Positions 33,461 through 44,626 of a stretch of DNA of 64,000 bases are shown here, piece by piece. The position numbers and the translations under genes are program-made. Source of the DNA: Acanthoscelides obtectus (Eukaryota > Arthropoda > Insecta > Coleoptera > Chrysomelidae); contig CAVLJG010000008.1 of assembly GCA_963669975.1 (NCBI GenBank), positions 8,040,001 to 8,104,000 of the forward strand, read 5' to 3'. Position 1 is the first letter of the stretch. Every line of letters begins with the position of its first letter. The notes beneath the pieces were generated by a model that worked only from the letters and a program-made list of their open reading frames with translations, was not told the DNA's origin and made no database searches.

Positions 33461-33984
33461 AAGGAACTTTAGTTTGAAAAGCTACAAGCGCATGTGCAAT
33501 CATCAAGTCTTAAGTTATTCAGAACCTTTCGACTTGTCTATTGTTCCAACAAATAGTAGCTATGCTCTCTTCGCAGTGGTCGATTCTGGTGATAGATGGC
33601 GCTTTGCGCTGTCTTATCTCGATAGACCGCACCTCCCTTTCGAGAGACGAGAGACCAAGTCTAGACCCTGCTGACGAGTAGCCAAAACGCACGAAACAGC
33701 TGTCTATGGTTGACTGTCTTTTGGACAGCATTATGTTTAGTTTTTACACAGGAGTGCCACCGACGAGCGCGTAAACAAATTGAAAAGTAATAACACATTG
33801 TTAATGGTGATTTCCGAAAAAGCCTTGAAGCTATTTTGATAGTAAGCTGTATCACGTATAATTTATTATCGAAGGTTTGATAACGGAAATGGAAATTCCA
33901 TCGATTTTGATCGACAGTGAAATCTAAAAAAAGCGAGTTGACAAAAAACGGCTGTGCAGCTATTGACAAGATTTGTTCGCGCCA

Positions 33985-35085
33985 GAAACCAGCCGAAATG
34001 AATGAGCGCTAGGACACTTTTTGTTCGTCAAAGTACAGTACTGTGTTTTGGAAGCATTGAACTGTACAAGATTGTTGCGTCCCCAAGCAGAGATAGAATC
34101 CAGGTCTCTTGTCAGAGAGGAAGTCATCGCTAGTCTTCTTTTTTCCAGCTCAGCGGCAGAAATCGACTTGTCACTATGAATTCCGGCATGTAGAGTGCTG
34201 TCATCAGCGAAGCTGTGGATTGGGTTGATCGTGCAGGAAAGGAGGTCGCTGATATATAAGAGAACCAGTGTTGGAGCCAAGACCGATCCCTGGGGAACAC
34301 CCGCGTTGACGTTGTGGGATGAAGAGGAGAACTCGTCAATTACGATGGATATCTTGCGGCCAGAGATAACGCCAGCTACCCATCTGCAAAACTTTTCTGG
34401 GAGACCATAGGATGGAAGTTTGCTCAAGAGGGCAGCGTGCCACAGCTGATCGAACGCTTTCGTGATGTCAAGAGCAACGACATGAGCCTCACCATGAGAC
34501 TGGATGAGTTTACTCCACAGTTGCGTGACGTAAGCTAGGAGGTCCCCTGTGGATCGTTGGTGCCGGAAACCGTACTGCCTGTCGCTAATCAAGCTGTGAC
34601 ATTCGAGGTAGTCCAGAAGCTCGCGATTTATGCACTTCTCCATCACCTTACTTATAACAAAAAGCAGAGCTTGTAGTTGTGTTGTAAGGGTCGATCTTAG
34701 ATCCTGTTTTGGGATGGTTGGACATGAGCAAATTTCCAATTTTCTAGGAAGGTGCCGGATTCATAAGATACCGGGAAGAGACGCGAAAGAACTGGAGCAA
34801 GCTATGCTGCACACCTCTTCAGTACAATGGCAGGAATCAAGTCCGGACCAGAAGCTTTGTTGATGTCGAGCGACAAGAGCACTCGGCTTACGGTCTTATG
34901 CTGAATGTTACCTCCCGCATAGTGTAGGGAACCCTTTCAATTGACGGCACTTGGGCGATGGGGGGAGTTCCATGGTGGAGTTGGCAGCAAAGATCTTGGC
35001 TAGCACTTCCGCCTTGCCCTATTAGTCTAATACAATAGTTCCATCCTCACACGTGAGTGGTGGAAGAAGTTCTTTTTAATCTGCT
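33985..35085 (-). pseudogene. Non-LTR retrotransposon, reverse transcriptase, truncated
   Basis: On the minus strand the match starts near 35085 with PPLTCEDGTIVLD and KAEVLAKIFAANS, the linker before the RT. It continues as NKASGPDLIPAIVLKRC and ESGTFLENWKFAHVQP. After a shift, the long frame 34739-33960 gives VISKVMEKCINREL, YGFRHQRSTGD, VVALDITKAFDQLWH (first Asp), GVPQGSVLAPTL and SFADDSTLHAG (FADD box). The match ends near 33985 before the C-terminal domain, and the endonuclease end is absent. The lineage is jockey-like by motif. Two or more shifts and a stop (CAA* near 34830) make it dead. Confidence 0.85.
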
Positions 35086-35089
35086 TGTC

Positions 35090-36072
35090 ACGCCCACTGC
35101 CAAGGTCTGCCAGTCGGTCTGTCTAGAGAGTACCGCTTGGATATTTATGAAATTTTCAGTTGAGGTTACTCATATGCCAATGACCTTCGCAGCTTTTGAA
35201 GCTCCCTTGAATAACGATGGAGAACTAAGCGCAAAAACACGAAAAAGGCCGACAACGAAAAAAATAATAACTCGTTCAAACTTTGATTTTTGACGTTTCA
35301 GAGGTTCCTGATTATTTTCGAACATTTTGTTTTGTAAAACATTGAGGAGTCGGGGTTTTAGGGGTTGGGGGAAGGCGTATCGCAATTTCTTTATTATCCC
35401 GTACATTTGTCCTTCAAACTGTTTTTTACAAGCGTACCGGTGTTCGTATGTGTTCTGCATGACCGGTGCTCTTTGGGCGCTCCGCCACGTGTGATTCCTC
35501 GCGCTTCCAGATATCGAGGAAAGGCGACGCGACGTTGCCAGATGGACGGCATTACGGGTGTGGCAGGGTAAGGATGTTATGTTTCTCTGTTGTACATGTT
35601 CGTAACTAACCTTTTAAGTTAAATATGTTGCTTTCGTCTATTCAACCAAACACATCCAACCACAGACACTTGTTTCGTGATTTTTTTGCAACTCATCAGC
35701 ATGGCCTAGGCCTGGTCTCTGGGACAACCGACTAAATCATTGCAACAACCGTATATCCAGGTCTATGACGCTGTCTTATTTCGATAAAGTCTAACCTATA
35801 CCGAACAATCTTTTATGATCTGATGACAGCATTGCGCGGGAAATGCAGAGTCAGCTTACTTTGACATAATGCTTTTGGGTCACGAACAAGGAACATTCAG
35901 TTCTGCTGCATATGAAATTCCTTTTGCTATGCCTAAGTGCTTTGTTACTCTCTTGATTTATTAAGTAGGTGACTTCCTCCACTCAGGGAAGTTCAATCGA
36001 AAATAATACATTTTGGAGTTTCTACTTTCTCCTCCCCCTTTTCAACAAGGAGCTTGATACACTTATCCTTCG
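35090..36072. other. No assigned feature
   Basis: Short frames on both strands near 35060-35460 have no familiar motif. Nothing else is visible. Confidence 0.3.
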
Positions 36073-36960
36073 TCAAAAATTGTATCGCTTTTCGTAACTC
36101 TCTTCGTACCAAATCAAGTCTTCCATTGTATTCAAGCCTGTGAGTCTCCTAGCATCTTCCAACGTTTTATTATTCACCTTGTCCTCTCCTACAACAGCAG
36201 CAACTTGTTTTTCCTTATTTTGTAGTCCTGAAATTGTAAGAGTGCATGCATACACGTTATTATAATCATAAGGCAGTTACCTCTAGTATTCTTACAACAT
36301 CGAAGCATTTCATCGTTGATTCGAGTAGGTACCAGCCAGTGTTTTTGTGACTATGTTGCTTTAGGTCGATAAATCTGTTATTTGCGCTCGCTCCTTGGAA
36401 AACGTTATTTTAACTGCAAGCATTGGCACTTACTGGTCGTTTGTAAGAAAATATTTTATACGTTTTTATAGAATACTCCTGTTATTTATTAACAAGTCAA
36501 TAATAGCATCCCAAACTACCTGAGCCTGCTCGGTTCCTGGACGGTTATTCAATTTGGGCAAAGCGTTAAGTTGCTCAATATTTTTTTAGACTTGCGTACA
36601 TTTAAAGGTGGCAACAAGTGACAGTATCCGGTATTTGGCTTTGGATATCGGCACGAATTCTTTGAATGAAGGACTTGCTTATAGAGATCTCGTCAATGTT
36701 GTGTGCTTCCATAATAAAAACCGCGTGGCACCTCTCTAATGCTGCTACTGATTTTGGAGATATGAAACTTTTCCTCGTATGAGTTTGATTAGTATCAGGC
36801 CCTGGTTCGTAAGATGATGTAGAAGGAGTTAAAAAAGTTCACCGCTTTGTCGGTGTTCCTTCTTTTATGACTAATTTCTTGTCCACACCAGCTAAACGAC
36901 GAGGTCTACCTTGCTCTTGGCACGTTAAACTTAATTTACAATTGATTTGACATTGCTCAA
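36073..36960 (-). pseudogene. Unknown protein-coding remnant with a possible splice acceptor
   Basis: Minus-strand reading gives coding-like blocks in changing frames: GRPRRLAGVDKKLVIKEGTP, then SPKSVAALERCHAVFIMEAH with SISKSFIQRIRADIQ, then IEQLNALPKLNN with QAQVVWDAIIDLL. About 240 bp further on, a frame ending at 36073 reads KTLEDARRLTGLNTMEDLIW. It is preceded by ACAATTTCAG (near 36230-36240), which fits an intron acceptor. The second block resembles uncharacterised multi-copy insect proteins I have seen with an ALDRC...INRSSIQR pattern, but I cannot name a function. It is either a decaying gene with introns or an old mobile-element protein. Confidence 0.35.
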
Positions 36961-37153
36961 GCAAAATTAGAGGGAAAATTATAATCAAACAATTAAAAAA
37001 ATGAGATGTTCATTGGTATGTCATATGACATTTACATCACAAAAAACCATGTACCGCTAAGATTTTGAGGAAATTTTCAAACAAGGTTAATGCTACGCTA
37101 AGGACGAAAAAGCTTTGTAGTTTTTGAAAATCGGTGGAATGATGGTGGAACTA

Positions 37154-38156
37154 CGAGGGATGTCATTTAAGTTTTGCATATGGAAATGACTTTATTGTTT
37201 TTCGAAGTATTCTCCACGAAGAATAATACACATCTGCATGCGCTCGAACCAATTTTTGAAGCACTTATCCCACTCGTTTGCTGGCAGATCCAAAACGGCA
37301 TTTTTGAATGCGTCAACTGCTTCTTCTGGTGACTGGAACGTTTGACCACGCATGTTTTTAATTTGTGAGAAAGTAAAGAAATCATTAGGACTTAGATCGG
37401 AACTATATGGAGGATGGTCCAATAATTCCACGTTTTCTTCCGTTAAATATTGCCTTGTTTTTTGGGCCGTGTGCGAGCTTGCATTGTCTTGGTGGAGGAT
37501 GATTCTTCTTTCGGGGTTGATTTTTCGAAGCTCGGTGATGACCTTTGGCAAGCAAATGATGGTACAAGAAACCGCAGTAACAGTTCTTTGCTTATTAAGA
37601 GGAATTGTGGTAATAAGTCCCGCTTTCGACACAAATGTCACGACCATATTTTTCGAAACACTTCGAGAACGGATGACTTGTGTTGGCTTTTCTTCACCTT
37701 GGAACACCCAAACAGCCGACTGTCGTTTAGTTTCTGGTTCATAACAGTAAATCCACGATTCATCACCACTAACAATGCTGTACACATTTTTTGTGTTTCC
37801 GGAATCGTCCCTAAAACTCACCCGTCCACGTTTGAATTCTCCATACCAACGGGAAATTGTCGACTGATGTGGCACTTCGTTGCCGAAAACAGACAATAAC
37901 TCAGCAAGGCATTCTTGTTGCGATAATTGTCTCTGAAAGTTGTAATAAATTATGGCGCGAAAATGCTCTCGGTTGAGTTCCATTTTTCTAATGACTTGGT
38001 GACACTTAAAAATTCACTGTAGTGAGAACACTGCACTTATTGTTGTGAAACCTTGAATTTAAGTTTACTAAAGAGTGAGGTTAAGATTCAGTACTGACGT
38101 TCGATCCGCGCGGCCTACCATGTTTCTATATGCAAAACTTAAAAGACATCCCTCGT
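37154..38156 (-). mobile_element. Mariner (DD34D) deletion derivative, 1.0 kb
   Basis: The ends CGAGGGATGTCATTTAAGTT at 37154 and, read inward from 38156, CGAGGGATGTCTTTTAAGTT are inverted copies with one mismatch over 20 bp. TA flanks are at 37152-37153 and 38157-38158. It is collinear with 23457-25670. Its 5' leader between end and gene is uninterrupted, which proves the insertion site of the nested element at 23.5 kb. Confidence 0.9.
37192..37983 (-). CDS. Mariner transposase, internally shortened but open
   Basis: A 263-residue open frame from MELNREHFRAIIYYNFQRQL, against about 345 in usual mariner proteins. It keeps the first HTH (QQECLAELLSVFGNE) and all three catalytic acids: D74 (GDESWIY), D166 (LHQDNASSH) and D201 (SDLSPNDFF), with 34 residues between the last two. 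Compared with the copy at 24.7 kb, about 86 residues are missing after residue 60. That removes the second DNA-binding helix region and the HRDC-like link, yet the frame is preserved. It may make a protein with a catalytic domain but poor end recognition, so it is probably inactive or inhibitory. Confidence 0.8.
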   Translation of the reverse strand: MELNREHFRAIIYYNFQRQLSQQECLAELLSVFGNEVPHQSTISRWYGEFKRGRVSFRDDSGNTKNVYSIVSGDESWIYCYEPETKRQSAVWVFQGEEKPTQVIRSRSVSKNMVVTFVSKAGLITTIPLNKQRTVTAVSCTIICLPKVITELRKINPERRIILHQDNASSHTAQKTRQYLTEENVELLDHPPYSSDLSPNDFFTFSQIKNMRGQTFQSPEEAVDAFKNAVLDLPANEWDKCFKNWFERMQMCIILRGEYFEKQ

Positions 38157-38158
38157 AT

Positions 38159-39034
38159 AAACAAAAAAACGAGAAAACATAGAAAAGTTCCTGAACATTT
38201 TTGAATGTCTGTGGACTAACTGTATGAGCCTCTTTGACTGACTTGATCCATATAAATTATTTTCGTAACTAACGTTCTTCTCAGAGGGTCTTTTGTGCTG
38301 AACAAAATCCTCTATGAACTGATGATGAGTCACCCTACTTGACGGCATTTTATTAACGTTGCAATTACGTTTCCAATACCGTACCACTTTTGACTCGATC
38401 AAGTAAGGCACCTCAAGTAAAGCGAATACTTGAATTATATAATATTGAACTTGAACCAAATCCATCCTTAATGTTCCTTTCTAATGCCTAAGTGCAGTAC
38501 CCCTTTGCACCGACGACGTTCATACCTTAGATCTTATGAGGCGGATGTCCAATTTCGTGATGACAGGTCAATTCTTGTTTTGTAGTCGGCTTTGTAGCGG
38601 AGTTGTGGTCACAAAACAAAGTAAAGGAAGAGGGTAGTTTTGGTTGACAAATTATCAAGGGTGCAGCCACACTCAATCGAATATCAGTCCAGAAAGAATG
38701 TATTCTGTATCCATACCAAGCGTTCGAATATTTTTTATTTTCTAGTTCAATTTTCTTGAGTCCGTGAATATTGATCTACCAAACTCGTTGCAATATCAAT
38801 AAATAATAAATTTCTTGCAATTACTTGGATCAGGGGTCTAAGGGAATACAGTGCCTGTTATAAAGTTTCTTCCTCTAGGGCTTTACAAAAAAATTATTGA
38901 ATCAGTAACTGTACAATTTCAATAATAAACGCGATGTAAAATATACTTATTTTGGTCAAGATATTATGTAAAATGAGCTATTTAAACCCATCCCCGAATT
39001 TCATAGATAAGATAGTAATTCTCACACATATACA
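38159..39034. other. No recognisable feature
   Basis: Short frames only. Nothing supportable. Confidence 0.3.
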
Positions 39035-39638
39035 TGTTACCGGTAATCTGTATAATTCAGGTATTCTATACAATACCTAGGCAATGTATAGAATACCTGG
39101 GTAGCCCAGGCATTGTATGAAATATTATGAATATTATTATCCATTACATACTTTACCTAGGTAATGAATATAATTCCTAGGGATTGTATAGAGTACCGGC
39201 AATGTGTAAAATAAATAGATCTTGATCTAAATTTATCAATGTTAACCGGCATACCTAGAAAATGACGGACAAATGAAATAAGTTATATTACTTAAAATTA
39301 ACTTCATTAAAATTAACAATTAGACTGGTCTTTAAAAATAAGATTTATGAAAAGGGTACAAAAAAGCACCGTTCTTTATTTTTACATGCTGAACTATTTG
39401 AACATTTTGAAGTGCACAACATCTTAATTTAAAGACAAAAACACTTTTTATTATCGCAGTATTTTTTGCAACTGCGTCTTTTACATACATTACCGGCTGC
39501 GCATTCGGTATTGTATAGAATGCCTAGGCAAAGTATAAAACAAGTAATATTTAACACATTACCTACAAGTTTTAGGTATTCTATTACATTACCTAGGTAT
39601 TGTATAGAATACCGGATTATACAGATTGCCGGTAACAT
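39035..39638. mobile_element. Palindrome-rich foldback element
   Basis: The outer arms are inverted copies: ATGTTACCGGTAATCTGTAT at the left and, read inward at the right, ATGTTACCGGCAATCTGTAT. Each is followed by GGTATTCTATACAATACCTAGG. Inside, the unit CCTAGG plus (C/T)A(A/T)TGTATAGAATACC recurs several times in both orientations, so the element can fold at several scales. There is no coding capacity and no family assignment. Confidence 0.75.
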
Positions 39639-39639
39639 A

Positions 39640-40984
39640 CACACAACAAAATTAAAAATGAAACAATGATAAAATGATTAGATGGATAGTTAGAAAACGA
39701 ATACAAGGTTCTTGATGTGTTCGATTATCAGAAAGGCAAAAACAAAATATAGCGAACTCTCCCTTTTACTTCAAACTGTGGGAGCCAAACATTAATTCAG
39801 CATTACGCACATCTTGCACTGATCAATATACCAAAAAAGGTATAACTAGACACAGATTAATAGGAAAGGTATTTCTAAATACTAAGAAATCTAAGCTACT
39901 TATTGCCTTTTTGTTGATAAATATGTGATGGTGCTTACTTTGTCTTGATAAAACTAATAATGTTGTGGTACATGATACCGAAATTTACTATCTCTGTTCT
40001 CTCGCTTACTGCATTATTGTGCTTTTTGATTACCAACATTTCCTCAAAAATCCGTTTTTTTATAACTACTATTTCTACATAGGACCTCGCAAGTGTCAAA
40101 ATTAAACACATGACATTCTGACATTTGAGACGCATGTTTTTAGAATATTTCTCGTAAGCAATCATAGAGGTACCTAAAATGGATATCCTGCCGTAAGCGT
40201 CCAAGGCGTTCACCGGTATAGAGCCCTGAGGGTATCTGGTATTGGTAAATGTGGCATATACTCCATAAACTCGTATCAAAAGTAGATTCGCACACGGCGG
40301 CCATTTCATTTTTGTTGAAATACGCACAAAGTGCCTTTGCCGCGTTTAGTTTCATTTGGAATGCGTTCTTGTTAGTTACGTCACGGTCTAGTGAAACTGC
40401 CTCTCTTTGGTAAATATGACACTCTTACTATTAGTTAGCTCGATCATAATCACGATATCTCCGCAGCTGAGAAATCGCCACGCATCCGGTGGGGATGGTC
40501 TTTTCACTATTCGTTAGCGCGTAATCTCAGTAACATATGTACTTACATATATGTACAAAGCAGCAAGTATGAATCGATTACTGGTTCCTTGGGCTGTTTT
40601 TATCAATCTGTACCTCACTAAGCACCATCTGCCTGACTATCGTTTGAATAACAACCGATTTGCCTTCGCTTACATGCTTACTAAAATTGTCAGCAGTGAG
40701 ACGTTCGCCAAGAGACAATTCCAGTTAGCTTCCTATACTTCTTCTTCAAAACGTGGCTATAGATATGGGCTCTACCACGTCCTCCTTGCGATGTAATTAG
40801 CAGAATAAGGGTACAAAGACTTTGTTTACCTTATCAGTGGTGTGTGTTACGCTTTCCGTCATTTCAAGATCTTTGTCGAGTCTAAGTACTTAAGCGCACT
40901 TTGGTTTCGAATCTTATCATTCCCAACCCATACCATAGATGTAGATGCACTATACATTCATCATTTTCCATAAACATAGTGGAA
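39640..40984. other. No confident gene
   Basis: Minus-strand frames at 39935-40355 (for example LNAAKALCAYFNKNEMAAVC) look mildly coding-like but match nothing I know. No other structure is seen. Confidence 0.3.
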
Positions 40985-41253
40985 TTCAAAATGTTCAATT
41001 TTTTACTAATAAAACCAAATTTTTATAGACGTACTTACTTCGAAATGATGCTATATTAAACTTTTAGTGAGTCAGTCTACTTGATTGCGCTATTTCAACC
41101 ATTACTTACTATTTATTCACACATTCAAAATGTTCAATTTTTCACTAATAAAACCAAATTCTTATGTACTTCACGTCTCATTTCGAGACGAATGCTTGAG
41201 TGAGTCCATCTACTTCATTGTGCTGTTTTACTCATTACTTTGGATTTATTATA
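40985..41253 (+). repeat. Diverged tandem duplication, unit about 139 bp
   Basis: Units 40985-41117 and 41124-41253 share TTCAAAATGTTCAATTTTT, ACTAATAAAACCAAAT and GTGAGTC(A/C)(G/A)TCTACTT. They differ at many positions, so the duplication is old. Confidence 0.75.
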
Positions 41254-41529
41254 CTGAGTGTTACATAATGCCTGCTTGTAAGTGCGAAGGCCAGTTCTGC
41301 AGTTTGACACCGTTATCGTTCGTCGACATCGTGATAGCTCGTTATTTTTTATTATGGTATGGACAAGAGCTGATGAAATCCTATGCAGGTGTTTTAGATC
41401 GATCACATACGTGTGCGAAAATCCTATGCAGCTCAGATTGCATTCAACTGTTTCCTAGATTTCAATACTCCAGGAGATTTCCAATTAGCGTGAATGTTCA
41501 CTCAACTGTAGAGTGGACCGATCTAGTTT

Positions 41530-41660
41530 CATGTCGTTGTTCTTAACATCACAAAAGCTTTGGATCAGCTATGGCACGTGGCCCTCTTATGCAAACTTTA
41601 ATTCTATGGCCTCCCAGAGAAGCTTTGCAGATGGCAGTCATTTGATGGGATAACACGACG
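41530..41660 (+). pseudogene. Non-LTR reverse transcriptase scrap
   Basis: The frame VLNITKALDQLWHVALLCKL*FYGLPEKLCRW matches ITKAFDQLWHAALLSKLPSY GLPEKFCRW of the 34-kb element. A stop and a Phe to Leu change are present. Only this block remains. Confidence 0.75.
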
Positions 41661-41898
41661 TGACTCTATATCCAGGAAATACTGGAACCCCATTCTAAAC
41701 GCTAGAAAACCCTATCTTCTAAAAAGGCAATGGGTGTCTCCATATTGTCAACTTCTCCCACTTCCATGGCCTCCTAGATCTCCGGATCCTTAACCCATTG
41801 AACACGAACATGACCCCTTTACCTCATCTTCCACAAACGTTAACAGCTTTTCGGAACCAAGCACAGCTAGTTCAAGAGACATAAATCTTTCATAAAAC

Positions 41899-42140
41899 TT
41901 TGTCACTACTTCCTCTTGTTCATGCATATATCTGCAAGCCACAATTTGTGATTCTTTAATGGCGAAATATCAAAGCATCCTGACTTCCAGTTGAACGTTT
42001 TTGCAGGATTATTTATTTATTAGTATTTGTCACTACTTCCTCTTGTTCAAGCATATATCTGCAAGCCAAAATTTGTGATTCTTTAATGGCGAAATATCAA
42101 AGCATCCTGACTTCCAGTTGAACGTTTTTGCAGGATTATT
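41899..42140 (+). repeat. Recent tandem duplication, unit 127 bp
   Basis: 41899-42013 and 42026-42140 are nearly identical over 115 bp, with two differences that I can see. The spacer is AT-rich. The sequence has no known coding or repeat identity. Confidence 0.9.
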
Positions 42141-42617
42141 CTCAGCTTATGTTTATCACTAACCATCTATTCTCTGCGGTGACATGACCGGAGGTGACGA
42201 GATCGTCCATAATTTTGGCTCTATGAACGTCAAACTTCAATTGCTTTCAATCGCTCAGTATTTGCATTTGTATTTAGCAGTTTTTACGGAATTTCTGCTG
42301 TCTGTCACTAGACATAAATCTTATGGAGTCCGTAAATACGATATAGTTGTTTGTACTATATTGGGTATCCGGTGTCATCGTATTTTTCCAAAAAAATTCA
42401 GTATTGACCCAACAGATTGCTATATATTTACACATACTTAAAATATTAATGATAACATCTCATTACAAGCTTTATATGTTAGAAGAAGGATAAAATACTG
42501 TTTCGTAAATAGGTTCTCTGTATTTTGTGCTAGTGGAAGCTTTGTCAGACAAATTGACACCTTAAGTACATTGTACGTTCTTCCTAGGGACTTCTTAGAG
42601 CTATATCTTTATAATAT

Positions 42618-43499
42618 ATAGTAGAAAACACCAGCTTTATCACTCCTTTGCAGCATAAAAATAACACATGTTGCAATTACAGCATATCAACCTATTTTCA
42701 TTTCAATGCAAAATAAGTCTATAACGCATAGGTGGCTGTGAAAAATAAAAGCCATGACAATTGTTTTTATTAATCACAGCTGTCAGAATACGTTTAAAAT
42801 AGTTTTGGGTAGTGAAGTTTTTCAAAATGGGTAGAGGAAGGTTATTAGTGAGAAAATTCGGTTACTGATAATTAAATTTTTTAATTCTGGAAAATCAAAC
42901 TCAGAAATTGCAACTGTGTTAGACTTATGGCGGTACAGTGTGAGAAATATTGTTAGAAGATATAACGTAACTGGTTCAGTTAATATTAAGCCACGATATG
43001 TGAAAAAAGTAATATCACAAATGCCGACCGAAGAGCATTAAGAAGAATATCGAGAAAAACAGGCGTGCCAATTATTTACAATTAAGTGCTCTGTGGAGTG
43101 ACGCTGTTAGAAGGAGAATTTCGAGGTCCTCAACTCATAGAGAGGCCCTCAAACTGGGATTTAGCACTTGCAAGGTCAGTTTTCTTATAAAAAAGTGAAG
43201 TAAAAACCCTAAAGTTGCACAACTTGTTTATAGGCCAAAGAAAAGCTACTATTAACTCCACTGCAAAAGAAAAATCGGCTTAGATGGGCTAAAGAACATA
43301 GACAATGGACACCTCAACAATGGTGTGCAATACAATGGAGTGATGAGGCCCGATTGGAAGTTTGTGTTGGTGACAGTCGCAGTAGAGTTATTCGCAAAAA
43401 AAATGAAGCATTCCATGTTGACTGTCTGAAGAGAAAAGTGGAATTTCCAGCATCCATTATGGTCTGGGGCAGTATGTCATCAAAAGGAGTAGGAAACTA
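42618..43499 (+). mobile_element. Tc1-like element, 3'-truncated copy
   Basis: The leader from AGTAGAAAACACCAGCTTTA through the gene start matches the reverse complement of 47395-47167 almost base for base. The copy stops at 43499 in the catalytic domain, where the end of a different transposon follows. It is inverted relative to the fuller copy at 46.1-47.4 kb. Confidence 0.85.
42827..43499 (+). pseudogene. Tc1-like transposase, N-terminal half
   Basis: The frame starts at the ATG of MGRG and encodes the HTH (LLIIKFFNSGKSNSEIAT) with shifts. Later come NRLRWAKEHRQWTPQQWCAI and QWSDEARLEVCVGDSRSRV (first Asp). It ends at KVEFPASIMVWGSMSSKGVG. The second and third catalytic acids are lost by the truncation. 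Confidence 0.8.
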
Positions 43500-43529
43500 A
43501 ATGACTCAACTTTGAAAACACCCTGAATA
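43500..43529 (-). repeat. Orphan end of the 48.5-kb MITE family
   Basis: ATGACTCAACTTTGAAAACA then CCCTGAATA matches, with small changes, the right end of the element at 48502-49090 (ATGACTCAACTTCGAAGTCA then CCCTGTATA). Only one end is present, fused to the broken Tc1-like copy. Confidence 0.65.
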
Positions 43530-44179
43530 ACATCCAAAACATATAATGCCTCAGGTCTGAAACTCTTTACCAGTCGCTTAAGAAGTAAAAGAGTTACGGC
43601 TTGGTCTGATAATATGAACGTAGAAGGCTAAAAAAAGAAGGTAGGTGACGTGACAAATTCATCGCTGAAGCTTCCGAAATCATCAAAACATGCATTAACG
43701 GCTAATCATAATAATGAGTAATTATTCTCTACTAATATCCAAACATAGTTGTAGTTGTAATCGCTAATAGTCTGTCGTCATTGTGTATATCGGATGTGAT
43801 TTTCTTAATAAACCATTTAATGGTTTTCTGAAATTCTTCATTTCAGAATAATTCGATTCTAATTGTAGACTTACGACGTGTAACCTAAATACTTGTGTTC
43901 GGCTGTTGATAACTGGATAACGGTTGCGTCATCACAAAAGGTGCAACTGATTGGGGTGCAATTCTTTCTTGAAAGAGATAATATTTGATAGAAACCGCCA
44001 TTTTGACAGTTAGCGACCGAGATTCTCCATCCGAGTGCATTTTCCAGCATGTCTTAGCGATCATAAGTAGTCCATTTGGTACGACCTGCTGTAACGTCCG
44101 AAACGTACTTTGCACTTACGAATTGCTTGGAGTGAGGGCACAAACAAAACTTTCATCATATCAAAAAAATAATTCGACA

Positions 44180-44262
44180 ATAACTACAGACATCGATCAT
44201 CTCATTTTGTCGATGCCTAGACGTATACGAGCCCCTTCCCACTTCAGTTGGCCCACTTCAAG
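44180..44262 (+). pseudogene. Tc1 transposase C-terminus and right terminal repeat
   Basis: The frame TTDIDHLILSMPRRIRA is the C-terminal block of a Tc1 transposase (compare EDIDHLIRSMPRCVGE at 11.2 kb). Directly after it lies the reverse complement of the repeat seen at 1-40 and 47478-47517. This links that repeat to a Tc1 end. Confidence 0.6.
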
Positions 44263-44467
44263 ATTTGTACCAAAATATGCCTTCATAAACTAAACATGAC
44301 GAAACTATTTACTTCTAAAACAATTTATTTTATAATAATAATAATAATATAAAAATATGTACATGGTACATACTGAAAGTGGGACTCAACTGGCGAAGTT
44401 TAGCAATGCTACTCTTACACTTAACCAGCTGAATCAATAATACAGTGATGTTAAATAAATTAAAAAC

Positions 44468-44545
44468 ATATATATACATACACATATATACATATTCACA
44501 TATATATATATACATATACACATACCCATATATACATATATATCA
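44468..44545. repeat. TA/CA-rich microsatellite
   Basis: Imperfect (TATACA)n and (CATATA)n runs in the 3' region of the non-LTR element. No other content. Confidence 0.85.
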
Positions 44546-44626
44546 TGCGCCTAAAAATAATATTAGCTTCTCAACGTAATAAATATAAAGTCTGATTGGA
44601 TGATGAATGTGGAAAGTATAGTATCA

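Noticed and set aside
39035..39638. CRISPR-like array
   Set aside because: Units are imperfect, palindromic and in both orientations with no regular spacers, and the sequence is eukaryotic.
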